Of a stretch of 28,300 bases of DNA, positions 1 to 9,964 are shown in pieces. This DNA is from Thermomucor indicae-seudaticae (taxonomy: Eukaryota > Mucoromycota > Mucoromycetes > Mucorales > Lichtheimiaceae). Every line of letters starts with the position of its first letter. Position 1 is the first letter of the stretch. The notes beneath the pieces were generated by a model. That model was given only the letters and a program-made list of their open reading frames with translations, did not search any database and was not told where the DNA came from. The stretch covers positions 1 to 28,300 of the forward strand of contig JSYX01000462.1 in assembly GCA_000787465.1 (NCBI GenBank), read 5' to 3'. Both the position numbers and the translations under genes were made by a program.

Positions 1-330
1 GTTTCAATGAATGTTCAGATGAGAATGCTTCTACTTTCGAAAAACAGGGGAAAGTGTGTAAACTATAGAATGAACCGCCCTGTTTAAATAGCTATCTTGG
101 CTGGAACAGATTATGTGGCATGATTGTAGCAAACCCTTGCAAAGAGAGAGGATCGAGACCTTCACTTGTGTTTCTGATTACGTTGACTACAGGTAGTCAA
201 TATTGCTAATGGTTAGTGCGAACGTCCTTCACCCCCAAAAAAATCGATTGGAAAACGGAAAAAATGCAAAGGGGTCTTTGCTAGCAGCGTAAAACGGCTT
301 TTCAACAAGTGCAAATCAAACATGCAAATT
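1..330 (+). repeat. Left arm of a long terminal inverted repeat
   Basis: The first 30 bases match the reverse complement of the last 30 bases with one mismatch; both begin GTTTCAATGAATGTTCAGAT. Similarity continues with substitutions and small gaps through shared blocks such as ATCTTGGCTG, GTGGCATGATT, GCAAACCCTTGCAAAG and GAGACCTT, and then into a sequence (GCGAACGTCCTTCACC and onward) that also occurs inside the window. The outer 170 or so bases were seen only at the two window ends. The family-like sequence runs on to about position 420, leaving only about 160 bp before the eRF1 start codon. Flanking target-site duplications cannot be assessed because the window stops exactly at the repeat ends. 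Confidence 0.85.
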
Positions 331-579
331 TGACGCAAAATACGGCTTTTAAGTAGCGCAAAAGTCTGATCCGTAAACAGTTGTCCTCAAACGAAACATT
401 CACTGCACAAGGGAGAACCCGTGAAGCCCTTGCGAATGTGCACCATGACTTCATACGTGACTTCAGCAACTCTGTATTTGGACTCTTTTGGTTAAGGCCG
501 TTAGGAGGTTTCTGCAAAATCTTGGGACTCCACTTCTCTTTCGCATCTTTTCATCTGTTTTCTGCTCTCCAGTTGCAGG

Positions 580-2095
580 ATGACTCATAGGGATAACAAT
601 ACTACGGCAGAGCAAAACATTGAGATCTGGAAGATGAAAAGGCTAATCAAAAGCTTGGAGGCTGCTCGAGGGTAAACCAAACGCATAGCACACTTTCTGC
701 TGCCTGAAGGAAATTCTAAGGTTTTTGAATACGCTAGCAATGGGACCTCCATGATTTCTCTCATCATTCGTAAGTAGTCAATCACGCCAAAGGCATGCAT
801 GCATTTGCTAATTGACGAGGCCAAAAAAAATAAAGCTCCTAAGGATCAGATTTCGCGAGTGACCAAGATGCTGGCTGATGAACATGGGACAGCTACCAAT
901 ATCAAGTCCCGCGTGAATCGTCTGTCGGTTTTGAGTGCGATTACGTCCACGCAGCAGCGCCTCAAGCTGTACAATAAAGGTCTGTACTGTTCCCCCTCCA
1001 ATCAATCAATCATTCAGACAGAGTAAAAGTTAACCTGAAAAGTTCATTGTAGTGCCACCTAATGGTCTGGTTGTTTACTGTGGGACCATCATTACAGAGG
1101 AAGGCAAGGAAAAGAAGGTCAACTTTGACTTTGAGCCGCATAAGCCGATCAACACGTCCCTGTACTTGTGCGACAACAAGTTCCACACCGAAGCATTGTC
1201 GGAGCTGCTGGAGTCCGATGCCAAGTTCGGTTTCATCATCATGGATGGCAATGGCACGCTCTTTGGCACGCTAGCGGGCAACACGCGCCAAGTCACCCAT
1301 AAGCTTCAGGTGGATCTGCCAAAGAAGCATGGCCGTGGTGGTCAATCAGCTCTACGTTTTGCTCGTTTGCGTGAAGAAAAGCGTCACAACTATGTGCGCA
1401 AGGTTGCCGAGCTAGCGAGCCAGTTCTTCTTGACAAACGACAAGGTGAACGTCGCAGGCCTTGTGTTGGCCGGATCCGCAGATTTCAAGACGGAACTGTC
1501 CCAGTCCGACATGTTTGATTCGCGTCTCCAGAGCAAGGTGGTCAAGATTGTGGACGTGTCGTACGGGGGAGAAAACGGGTTCAACCAAGCGATCGAGCTC
1601 TCTGTCGAGTCACTGTCCAATGTCAAGTTTGTCCAGGAGAAGAAACTGATTCAGCAATACTTTGACGAGATCTCTCAGGACACGGGCAAATTCTGCTACG
1701 GAGTGGATGATACACTCAAGGCCCTCGAAATGGGCGCCGTGGATCGCTTGATTATTTGGGAGAATCTTGATTTAATGCGCTGTGTTTTGCGAGACTCGGA
1801 GGAAAATACGGAGTATGTAGTGCATGTTGGCAAGGGACAAGAGCGTGATCACTCAGCTTTGTTCAAGAACACCAAGCCGCAACATGATCTTGAGCTGGCC
1901 CACTCCATGTCATTGCTCGAATGGTTTACAGAGTCTTACAAGGACTATGGCGCCACTCTGGAATTTGTGACTGACCGCTCGCAAGAGGGTGCACAGTTCG
2001 TTAAAGGGTTTGGTGGCATAGGCGGATTGCTGCGTTACAAGGTCAACTTTGAACAGCTCACGTATAACTCTGAAGACGAATACTTTTCAGACTGA
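580..2095 (+). CDS. SUP45: Eukaryotic peptide chain release factor 1 (eRF1)
   Basis: eRF1 recognises all three stop codons in the ribosomal A site and, with the GTPase eRF3, triggers release of the finished protein. Four exons (580-671, 738-769, 836-979, 1053-2095) join in frame to 436 codons, against 437 residues in the human protein. All three introns (66, 66 and 73 nt) are GT-AG. Hallmarks visible: the N-domain stop-codon motif TATNIKS near residues 60-66, the YLCDNKF motif at about 127-133, and the catalytic GRGGQ loop with GGQ at about 185-187. The middle and C-terminal eRF3-binding domains are intact, although the tail is short and acidic (ends EDEYFSD) and lacks the DLDDY-like ending of animals. 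The start ATG at 580 gives the conserved NIEIWK...[10 protein letters not shown] block at the usual distance. The promoter is squeezed between the left terminal repeat and the gene. The frame stays open for 82 codons past the TGA (see findings). Confidence 0.97.
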
Positions 2096-2101
2096 ATTTT
2101 C

Positions 2102-2224
2102 TTTCCAATGTCCAGAGTTGCGGGTGACGCGGCGCGCCCTCCGATTAGAGGACCAGCGCCAAGGAGGCGGAGCAGTAGAACGAGAAGAAGCGGTGGGATA
2201 AGGTCTCACTCTGGACATTGGAAA
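2102..2224. repeat. Perfect 17-bp inverted repeat (potential stem-loop) just after the eRF1 stop
   Basis: The 17 bases at 2102-2118 (TTTCCAATGTCCAGAGT) are the exact reverse complement of 2208-2224. They are separated by 89 nt of GC- and purine-rich sequence. The left arm starts 6 nt after the TGA of eRF1, so in the mRNA this would form a stem closing a large loop at the start of the 3' UTR. It could be a regulatory RNA structure, a tiny MITE-like insertion or a dsRNA source. No terminal duplication or known RNA family was recognised. Confidence 0.8.
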
Positions 2225-2854
2225 AGACATTTAAAGTCGGCGGCTTGTTTGAAAGATCAGCAAAACCCGCTCGAACACCGTCGCAACAGGAACTGTGCCC
2301 AACCGAGACCGTGCGTTGGAAACAGCGTGTACATCATGATTTGATATAGCGAAAGGTAAGAGAAGCTCATCTATAATGGTGGGTGGATTGCTGACAGACC
2401 GATAATTAGGGACTCAATGACATGTAGCATGGTTTTGTTGAACCTGACTGCCAACAATAATACTGTTAGTGGACTTCCATTCTCTTCAGTAAAGACAGCG
2501 CAATAGTCGTGCTGTGCAAGTATATTCATGGTTTTGGTCCCTGTCAGTTATTCTGCAACGACTCTTGCTTGCAGTTGGTTTAGAGGTTACGTATGAAGAT
2601 GTTGATTTTGCATTATAGTTCTCTGCGGGTTGCAGCAGATACTGAACCGAAATGTGTTTGAGAAATCATTCTGAAGGATGATGGTAAGTATAGCACTGCA
2701 TCCTTCAGGTTGCAGAACCATGATGGGTGTCTACGCGAACTTTGACGGCCATCTTTGGCTTTCACCTTCCTTTCGTTTACAACCACTCGTACCTATGTAT
2801 GGTCCATATTTGCTTCCTTTATCGCTTCGTAATCATTACGATTGGAATCTACCG

Positions 2855-2970
2855 GATTTGCACTTGCGGAAAAACCTTTTGACGCTGCTGGCGAAGACCC
2901 TTTTGCATTGATTCCATTTTCCAATTGATTTTTTGGGGTGAAGGACGTTCGCACCATTAACAATATTAAC
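2855..2970 (-). repeat. Dispersed repeat copy (reverse orientation)
   Basis: Read on the minus strand, this segment closely matches positions about 195-320 of the left terminal arm. It shares AATATTG, GTGCGAACGTCCTTCACC, ATTGGAAAA, GGGTCTT, AGCAGCGT and CAAGTGCAAATC in the same order. It lacks the outermost 170 bp seen at the window ends, so it is either an internally derived or a truncated copy. Confidence 0.8.
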
Positions 2971-2999
2971 AAGCTATCGTCAATATAATGATTAATCGC

Positions 3000-3062
3000 C
3001 CCCCACCGGTAACAGGTGCGGGGTTGGTCCCCACTTTACAGTGGGAATACCCTTCGGGGGTA
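3000..3062. repeat. Cluster of three consecutive GC-rich hairpins
   Basis: Three stem-loops follow one another. CCCCACC can pair with GGTGCGGGG (3001-3023, with a bulge). CCCACT pairs with AGTGGG around a TTAC loop (3030-3045). TACCC pairs with GGGTA around TTCGG (3048-3062). The block is sharply GC-rich within AT-rich DNA. A diverged relative in the same orientation lies at 6991-7026 (GTCCCC...GAATACCCC...AGTGAC). It may be the terminus of a transposable element or a structured RNA; the family was not recognised. Confidence 0.65.
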
Positions 3063-3247
3063 AGTGACATATTACAACGGTGCGAAGGAAAAAGTATCTA
3101 ACTATGATTGGACCTATGTGCTGCTCGAGGTGTATTTTGCGTTGACTGAAAGCCAAGTTTCAGCGGAAGGTATTCATCCAACGTAAATCATGTACTGACT
3201 AGCTGTAAAATTGGTCTCATTTTAGCGTACAACTTGGTTTACAGTTG

Positions 3248-3312
3248 ATGCGAAATATACCTTCGAGTAGCGCAAAAGTCCAATCAATAAACAGTATGTC
3301 ATTGAACGAGAC
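3248..3312 (+). repeat. Dispersed repeat copy (inner segment, forward)
   Basis: This matches positions about 340-400 of the left arm region: GCGAAATATACC...GAGTAGCGCAAAAGTC...ATCAATAAACAGTATG...AACGAGAC. It belongs to the part of the family that follows the segment found inverted at 2855-2970. The two pieces therefore lie in opposite orientation about 280 bp apart, suggesting a rearranged or nested element. Confidence 0.65.
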
Positions 3313-4380
3313 TGTCTCTAGTGTCACATATGCATATGAATCCGGGTATCATGATTTTTCTAATCGCACGATCCATAGAGTATTCGGATATACTCAATGG
3401 TCGAGTAATGACGCAAGTGCTTCCGCACGAATAGTCATTCCGCGTCAATCAGCTATTGTACTGCTTGTTTCCGACACTATAATATCGAAAAGATCCTGGT
3501 CGGTTATATGAACTCAACTTCTTCCTTTTGAAGAACTGGCAAGATTCAACAGGTAATGAGAACTGGGGTCAGCAATACATTATCCCTGTTTGTCATTAAG
3601 CTTTTATGGAAAAGGCCGGCTCAATATTGCTTTATTCAAACTGTTCGAGTCATTCATTCATCCTTGACTATGTTCCATGGCATCAGTTGGGGAATCACAG
3701 GCAAAGCAAGATATACTTACTCAGGGCAATGTCTGTGTGGAGAGGCACATGGATAGCAAATCGCCAGATTACATTACTACAACGTCAGCGTTGTAGATGC
3801 GCAATGATTCAATAAGCTTCATAAACTCTAGATAGCATGGGGCCATCAACTGGTTTCTGCGCGGGGCGAAAGACATACCAGATCACGGGTATTCCCTTTG
3901 GGGCGGAGGTGTGGGCTTTCACTTGACTAAAGACTGCGATTATGGCAATAGAAAGAACAAGATTTTCATCATATACCCAACGTACTGAATCACGAGTTTA
4001 CGAAAATAGAAAAGCCTAGCTTGACAAGCGTCCGTGCTCAATTTTCTTTTTCCCGCCGTTGCGCTATGACGACCGATGCCGGAATCTTGTGACCCAAATC
4101 TTTTTTCTGTAAAGCAGAAGAAAATTCGTCGGCGGTTGGCCTAGGCATTGATTAAGAAAAAAGGGGCACTCAACTGTTTGTTTTCTTTGCTGGCTTGATT
4201 TTCACTCATACTGAAACCGTTTATCATAAACACCATCCTTTTGGCGAAAACAATTCAGGTACCACGAGAAAGGCGCCCGAAGAAAGTTTAAGAGACCTTG
4301 GAAATCTTCGTCTTTTTTTGTCGTCATTGCAACTGTTGTTCTCTATAAAGTAAAGACCGTTTTTCTTCTTTTCTTTCACA

Positions 4381-4388
4381 TATATAAA
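4381..4388 (+). promoter_or_regulatory. Probable TATA box of the Rck2/Srk1-like kinase
   Basis: TATATAAA lies 48 nt upstream of the kinase start codon, directly after a long pyrimidine tract. A second candidate, CTATAAAG, is at 4343-4350. A possible 3' splice site (TTCCAG) sits at 4428-4433, just before the ATG, so a 5' UTR intron cannot be excluded. Confidence 0.5.
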
Positions 4389-4435
4389 GCCATTGCGTAT
4401 AACCGTGACCTTTATTGTTCTGACATGTTCCAGGA

Positions 4436-6343
4436 ATGCTCCATCAGTTAAAAGGCTTCTTTCGAGCGCGCAATAAGCAGAGAGGACAAAAAATAATACA
4501 GCAGCAGCCTGTCAATGTTATCTCTTATAACGCCGATATGAAGCCTATGGCATCGCCCTCTTTACAAAGAAGACAACCACCTCAGCAGCATCAACCGGAG
4601 CCGAAAATTATAGATCAATCCATGCCATCATCACAGACACAGGCAACAAGCGCCGCTGAAGCGGAAGAGCGACAAGCAGCTGCCGAGATTGCAGCAAAAT
4701 GGATCGAAGAAGAAAGGCAACGGAAGGCGCGACTACCGAGATATGCGGGCCTTGAACGTTACGAAATAATCAAGAAACTGGGCGAGTAGGTTCCCCCACT
4801 CCATTACCTTATATATCCGCGTATTTAGTAGTATCATTGCTGACCGCCCCATCTTTTGCAGTGGAGCGTTTTCAAACGTGTATAAAGCTCGAGACATTCA
4901 AACGGGCCGTAAGGTAGCCATTAAAGTCGTGAAGAAGCATGAAATTGATGATGATGGTGTAAGTATACCATACTTGCGCATGCTTTTACTTCTTTAATTT
5001 TTGTGGTTCACAATGTTTTCCTTAGCATTTCTGTCATTTGCATCCGAGCATGAAGAGGAAGCCGCGAGCAACCGAGGTTTGTGATGCGAAAGAGAAATAT
5101 CAAGCTTTTCTGTGTCACTCATGTGCCAATTTGTGGACATGCAGCGAGCCAATATTCTCAAAGAAGTTCAAATCATGCGCAATATCAAGCATCCAAACAT
5201 TGTTCAATTGTTGCAATTCACGGAATCCAAGGAGCACTATTACCTTGTCTTGGAGCTTTGCGAAGGCGGGGAATTGTTTCACAGGATTGTCAAACTAACC
5301 TATTTCAGTGAGGCCCTTGCACGGCACGTCATTACACAGGTGGCAGAAGGCGTCCGTTATTTGCATGAAGAATGCGGTGTAGTGCATCGGTAAGACTCTC
5401 TCTTTCTGGAAACCCCTCCTTTTTGCTTTCTGTTTTGCTAATGCAGTGTACCAGAGACATTAAGCCCGAAAATATCCTGTTTGATCCCATCGCTTTCATT
5501 CCTTCGGCACCTCAACAAAGATTCAATTACGGTTTTGACGAGCATAAAGAAGACGAAGGCGTGTTTATCAAGGGTGTCGGTGGCGGGGGCATTGGCACCG
5601 TGAAGCTAGCTGATTTTGGCTTGTCCAAGGTCATTTGGGACAGTTCAACATGGACACCTTGCGGGACAGTAGGCTACACTGCACCTGAAATCGTGCGAGA
5701 TCAACGCTATTCTAAATCAGTCGACATGTGGGCCATTGGCTGCGTGTTATATACTCTGTTGTGTGGATTCCCTCCGTTTTATGATGAATCCATTCACACC
5801 CTCACAGACAAGGTTGCCTGTGGCCAGTATTCATTTCTTAGTCCATGGTGGGATCCGATCTCGGATTCGGCGAAAGACCTTATCTCTCATCTCCTTTGCG
5901 TCGATCCCGACAAGCGCTATACCATCCATCAATTCTTCCGGCATCCATGGATTACTCAAGAAGAAAAAGCAAACGAGACAACTTCTGCAAAAGAACTACA
6001 GCAAAGTCATCATTACTCACCTACTCCCAGCACGATCGTCTCAACGCCTTCCTCTTCAACTAGACGCCGAGATGTCTTCTCCCCAGGCGCTCCCGCCATC
6101 AAGGAAATCCTCGATATCACCTACGCCGTACAGCGCATGGGGGAAGAGGAAAAGACATTGAGAGGTGACGCCACCGCCGTGCCAGCATATGATCACCGTC
6201 AGCAAGGCCATGATCATCATACTACTACTACCAATATGACCCAAGGAAAGCAAAAAACAGCAATGAAGAGACAGAAAGCAGTGGCATTTGAGCTCAACCT
6301 GGATAACGCTACTTTGTTAAAAAACAGGCGGGTGAACCACTAG
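4436..6343 (+). CDS. RCK2: Rck2/Srk1-type CAMK-family (MAPK-activated) protein kinase
   Basis: Ser/Thr kinase of the fungal Rck1/Rck2-Srk1 group, which in yeasts acts downstream of the Hog1/Sty1 stress MAPK. Five exons (4436-4785, 4862-4958, 5026-5076, 5145-5389, 5455-6343) give 543 codons, with GT-AG introns of 76, 67, 68 and 65 nt. Residues 1-108 are Gln-rich and look disordered. The kinase domain spans about 109-413: glycine loop LGDGAFSNVYKARD, catalytic AIK at K138, helix-C E173, HRDIKPEN with catalytic D249, the family-typical GVGGGGIG insert, DFG at 301, TPCGTVGYTAPE activation segment, and HPW at the end. The C-terminal tail (to 543) carries basic/hydrophobic stretches (MKRQKAVAFEL, ATLLKNRR) resembling MAPK docking sites, which is an inference. 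The 51-nt third exon is the least certain junction; its product LHPSMKRKPRATE precedes RANILKEVQIM as in basidiomycete relatives. Confidence 0.92.
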
Positions 6344-7673
6344 CTACCTGCCGCTGTGTGCTAGTACCCTTTGTACTGGTAGTTTGTTGCCCTGAATCCC
6401 TTCCTTGTATGGTTAATAAGGACTTATCTCTATGCTAAAAAGAAGAAAAGAAGCAAGACAAAAAATGGCTTGGAACACATGGAATGGCTTGTTGAGATTT
6501 AGCTGAGGTATCTACAACAGAGGCAGGAAATCCTAACATCGATCTGTTGTTGTGACATAATTTTCGACACGGCAAATCTGATCTGCCTGGAAACCTTTTG
6601 CTCGCGATAACTGGTCGTAATATCAGTTGACATTTTTGCTTTCTGAACCTCTGATCAACGATGTCTACTCAGTCTGGTGTGAATTCCTCTGTGCAATACA
6701 GTAACTGGGTCACTGCTAGCAGCACTAAACTGGTTTAAATGACACAAACAAGCAATAGACATAAGTAATATTAAGGTCTAAGAATGCCTCGAGAAGATCA
6801 GACTATCCTGCAGTATTGCTTTTCTACCAATGCAATCCTCGTGATCGTGGTCTACGAATAAACATAGTCTCCCCTTTAGTTTGAAGCATATGAAACAATT
6901 TTGGTGCCCGTGGCCAGTTGCCTTTGGCGCAACTTCTCGACCTTAGTTTGCGCCCCTTTAGCAAAAAGTACTGTAACACCTACGTCGAAAGTCCCCAGGG
7001 ATGAGGAATACCCCGCCGCCAGTGACAGGGCAGAAGCAAGCCCAATGTCTCACTCACACCCCCGCCGTTGAGACCCGCGGTCAGCCCAACACTGTCTGGA
7101 GTGATGTCGTGATAATCTGAATCAATAGAATATTGGAAATCCTGGTAGACATTTCGATGATACAGTTTATACGTTTCTCATTATATACAAGAGATACAGT
7201 ACCCGCGATAGAGTCCGTGACGAAAAAAATGCTAGTTATACTAAGTGGATACGAAAAAGCAAATACGTGATTGCAGAGGTCGATCCGTGTATCGAGAATA
7301 TTGATTTATCAGATATCGACGTTTCGCGCGAGTACTGTATTTGAAGCCGCTCATGGTTCACACTCGGTACGAACATGCTTTATCAGAAAGTCAAATGGAA
7401 AATGGAAAACGGAATCAGTGCAAGATGTTCTTCACCAGCAGTGCTGAAAGTGTTTTCCATAAGCGCAAATCACACGGAAAAACCCGGTATTTGGTGACCG
7501 ACAGTGGTTACCATTTCTTGCTTTCGCAATAAATTATCATGTTGTGCTTGCGCGAACGGTCTTGTACTGTTGTCCAAAATGTTAGTATGGAGCCCGTATA
7601 CAGTATGTCGGCTGCCTGCTTCCTTTTGACTCCTTCCTTTTGAAGCGTTTCAGTGTAACGTATTGAGTGGCTG
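6344..7673. other. Gene-free spacer with repeat remnants
   Basis: No supported gene. The first 200 bp are the kinase 3' region. It contains a diverged relative of the hairpin cluster (6991-7026) and a copy of the dispersed repeat (7362-7475). The remainder shows no coding frame of note. A short CTTCCTTTTGA motif near 7620-7640 recurs at 3520-3530, probably as part of the same repeat family. Confidence 0.55.
7362..7475 (+). repeat. Dispersed repeat copy (forward)
   Basis: Ordered blocks match the family: TACGAACAT, AAATGGAAAATGG, GGAATCAGTGCAA, TTCACCAGCAG, GTTTTCC and AAGCGCAAATC. Compare GTGCGAACGTCC, ATTGGAAAACGG, GTCTTTGC, AGCAGCG and CAAGTGCAAATC in the left arm. It is degenerate but collinear over more than 100 bp. 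Confidence 0.7.
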
Positions 7674-7692
7674 TGAGTCACTCACTGACTCA
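7674..7692. promoter_or_regulatory. Paired Gcn4/Cpc1-type sites upstream of asparagine synthetase
   Basis: TGAGTCA (7674-7680) and TGACTCA (7686-7692) are the two strands of the same 7-bp bZIP site, spaced 5 bp apart and about 290 bp before the ASN1 start codon. Yeast asparagine synthetase genes are known targets of the general amino-acid control factor Gcn4, so starvation control is a reasonable inference. Confidence 0.55.
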
Positions 7693-7984
7693 CTGATAAA
7701 GTACAGGAACACAAACAAGGAAGATCAGATGGCTAACACGACGATGAAATCCAATGCAAGTTGAACATCAAGCAAAACTGGATACCCTGGTTCCTGCTGA
7801 AGCTGATAGAAAGACTGCTGCCAATGGTTAACTACGATTGACCAAGAAGAGAAAAGCAAGAACAACGAGTTTCAATCGCCGCGCCTTGTGGATCAAAGTC
7901 TTCTTCCGAGCGGTTGGGTTTATTTACCGGGAAATCCTTCTTGTTTATTTTCCTCTTTCTTTTTATCCTCTCTCCCAACTTAAT

Positions 7985-9964
7985 ATGTGTGGTATTTTTG
8001 CAGTATATAATTATCAAGGTGACGTTGAAAGCTATCGTCAACGTGCGCTGTACCTGTCTAAAAAGTAAGGGCAAAAAATTTTTTGGAGGAACCTGTCAGC
8101 CTTCGTCATTGAACATTCTGTTCGTTTAGGATCAGACATCGCGGTCCCGATTGGTCTGGCTGCTACACAACTGGCAACCATATTGTCTGCCATGAGCGTC
8201 TTGCCATTGTCGGTGTCGGTAAGGCAATTCATAAGAAGCTGCTTATTTCTGTCGAGGCGATCCATAACGTGTGATGTAAAATTCGTACTATTACTAGATA
8301 CTGGTGCTCAGCCCCTGATCAGCGAAGACGAGAGCATTGTGTTGTGCGTCAATGGCGAGATTTATAACCACAAGCAATTGAGAAACAGACTCAAGGAACA
8401 GCACGTCTTCAAGACTCATTCAGACTGCGAGGTCATCATGCACTTGGTAAGTTGTTGCTGTGTGCCTGTTAAAGAGAAGGGATTGAACACAGACACACAT
8501 GTGTTCCAGTATAAAGAAATCGGTACCGACGTCGTTCGACACTTGGATGGTATGTTTTCGTTTGTTTTGTTGGACGTGAAGCGCAACCGAGTCATTGCTG
8601 CCCGTGACCCGATCGGTATCACGACCTTGTACTATGGCTGGAACTCCCAAATGCCCGGCACCGTCTACTTTGCTTCAGAACTCAAGTCCCTCAACGAAGA
8701 CTGCGACAAAATCCTTGCTTTCCCACCTGGCCATATCTACGACTCTGAAACGCAAGAGACGACTCGCTGGTTTAATCCAACGTGGTGGGACGGCGACCGC
8801 GTACCTACCAACCCTGTCGACTACAAGTTGCTGCGCGAGACCTTGGAGAGAGCTGTCCGTAAGCGATTAATGGCTGAAGTCCCGTATGGTGTCTTGCTTT
8901 CTGGTGGTCTGGATTCGAGCTTGATTGCTGCCATTGCCGCTCGCGAAACAGAAAAGATTGCCTCGGGCGACATTCAAAACTACAGTGAGGAGGATCGTTT
9001 TGACGAGAGTAAGTTTTTCCAAACCAGAGATATATGTGTATGCACGTGTACTAAGATGTGTTCCGTTCTTTAAGGCGGTCCTACGCTGTGGCCTCGACTT
9101 CATTCCTTCTCGATTGGTCTGCCTGGTTCACCTGATTTGATCGCAGCACGTGAGGTTGCCAAGCACTTGAACACAATTCACCACGAATACACTTTCACGA
9201 TCCAGGAGGCTTTGGATGCAGTGAGCGATGTGATCTATCATTTGGAGACTTACGACGTGACGACGATCCGTGCTTCGACCCCGATGTACCTGCTGTCACG
9301 CAAGATCAAGGCTATGGGCGTCAAGATGGTGCTCTCTGGTGAAGGTGCGGACGAAGTGTTTGGTGGCTATCTGTACTTCCATGCTGCACCCGATGATGCC
9401 TCTTTCCACGCCGAAACCGTCACGCGTGTCAAGAACTTGCATTATGCAGACTGTTTGCGTGCCAACAAGTCGACCATGGCATGGGGTCTGGAAGCCCGTG
9501 TGCCATTCTTAGATAAGGCACTGCTTGAAGTTGCGATGAACATTGACCCCAAATACAAACGACCGAACCTGGCTGAAGGGCGCATGGAGAAATACATTCT
9601 ACGCAAGGCATTCGACACATCCGATGAGCCTGGTGTGAAGCCATACCTTCCAGACAGCATTCTGTGGAGACAAAAGGAGCAGTTCTCGGACGGTGTGGGT
9701 TACAGCTGGATCGATACCCTGAAGGAAGTCAGTCTGCAAAAGGTTTCTGATGAAGAGTTTGCCAAGGCTGGCGAAAGATGGAAGAAGGATACGCCAACCA
9801 CCAAGGAGGCCTACATGTACCGTGTGATGTTTGAAGAATGGTTCCCGCAAGAAGCCTGCACAGCCAGCGTCGTGCGATGGGTTCCAAGGGCAGACTGGGG
9901 CTGCCCTGAGGACCCCTCTGGTCGTGCTCAAAAGGCCCACGAAGCAGCTTACGAAAAGCAATAG
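7985..9964 (+). CDS. ASN1: Asparagine synthetase (glutamine-hydrolysing)
   Basis: It converts aspartate, ATP and glutamine to asparagine in the cytosol. Five exons (7985-8064, 8130-8218, 8298-8446, 8510-9008, 9075-9964) join in frame to 568 codons; yeast Asn1/Asn2 have 572. All four introns (65, 79, 63, 66 nt) are GT-AG. The N-terminal class II glutaminase domain starts [12 protein letters not shown], with Cys2 as nucleophile after Met removal, followed by [11 protein letters not shown] and [14 protein letters not shown]. The synthetase domain carries the PP-loop [11 protein letters not shown] at residues 237-247 and [16 protein letters not shown]. The start is fixed because Cys2 must follow Met1. 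The 63-nt third intron keeps the frame open when retained, so a naive ORF would include it wrongly. Neighbouring Gcn4-type sites suggest amino-acid control. No broken or missing catalytic residue was seen. Confidence 0.96.

Larger units (their letters stand above)
2225..4380. other. Gene-free, repeat-rich spacer between eRF1 and the kinase
   Basis: No coding region could be supported here on either strand. The spacer contains a reverse-oriented and a forward-oriented copy of the dispersed repeat family, a cluster of three GC-rich hairpins, and simple AT-rich sequence. Its right third (from about 4080) becomes pyrimidine-rich (runs such as CTTTTTTTG and TTTTTCTTCTTTTC) and is the likely promoter of the kinase. 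Confidence 0.6.

Noticed and set aside
2102..2224. SRP RNA or other known structured RNA for the GC-rich loop after eRF1
   Set aside because: Some short runs look reminiscent (GGCGGAGCAG, GTGGGAT), but the length and conserved order of SRP RNA domains do not fit.
2108..2344. Separate small Arg-rich gene after eRF1
   Set aside because: It lies in the same frame as eRF1 directly after its stop, overlaps the inverted repeat, and has no promoter room. It is better described as a possible readthrough extension or chance.
8183..9073. A long open frame that runs through asparagine synthetase intron 3 and beyond both exon ends
   Set aside because: It includes the 63-nt intron 3 (GTAAGT...TTCCAG) and intronic sequence at both ends. 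Only the spliced model matches asparagine synthetase length and motifs.
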